Of a stretch of DNA of 5,224 bases, positions 5,220-5,224 are shown one piece after another. The translations under genes were made by a program, and so were the position numbers. The notes below the pieces were generated by a model that saw nothing but the letters and a program-made list of their open reading frames with translations, was not told where the DNA came from and ran no database searches. The stretch spans positions 1 to 5,224 of the forward strand of contig CAZBFR010000052.1 of NCBI GenBank assembly GCA_964491425.1, given 5' to 3'. The stretch is from CAYFMS01 sp964491425. Lineage in GTDB: Bacteria > Patescibacteriota > Patescibacteriia > UBA9934. Position 1 is the first letter of the stretch. Every line of letters begins with the position of its first letter.

Positions 5220-5224
5220 GTTCA

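Noticed and set aside
1..5224. CRISPR array, insertion sequence or toxin-antitoxin pair
   Set aside because: No regularly spaced direct repeats, transposase or small paired toxin-like genes are visible; the DUF1801/hydrolase pair does not resemble a known toxin-antitoxin module.

Overview
The window looks like part of a compact bacterial genome. It holds six protein genes and one tRNA gene, with short or overlapping gene boundaries. Four start codons sit only 8-9 nt after a -10-like element and lack a Shine-Dalgarno sequence. The standard genetic code fits: TGA ends the gene at 4809-5219. The tight packing, the likely leaderless transcripts and the mix of genes suggest a member of Patescibacteria (CPR). 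This is an inference from style; no marker gene here proves it.

Layout. At 1-980 (minus) lies the N-terminal 326 codons of the replicative helicase DnaB, cut by the left edge. A 74-bp divergent promoter region separates it from an 11-helix amino-acid permease of the APC/AAAP type at 1055-2179 (plus). The permease converges on and overlaps by 20 bp a FolD-family folate enzyme at 2160-3017 (minus). Upstream of folD, on the same strand, is a membrane-anchored META-domain (HslJ-like) protein at 3038-3772, in a visibly AT-richer patch. At 3809-4023 lies an unusually structured non-coding stretch around a tRNA gene (3857-3931, minus). At 4070-5219 (minus) a two-gene operon encodes a DUF1801 protein and an alpha/beta hydrolase joined by an ATGA stop/start overlap. 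The hydrolase reading frame is broken by a one-base deficit in a run of A.

How the genes relate. DnaB is core replication and FolD is one-carbon metabolism; the permease would import amino acids. The META protein and the hydrolase have no clear shared pathway, so the window is a mix of housekeeping and small accessory genes rather than one system.

The region most worth a second look is 3809-4023. The tRNA has an 8-nt anticodon loop and is enclosed by a perfect 9-bp leader/trailer helix. It is flanked by two hairpins, and next to it lies an inverted, rearranged copy of its own 5' half.
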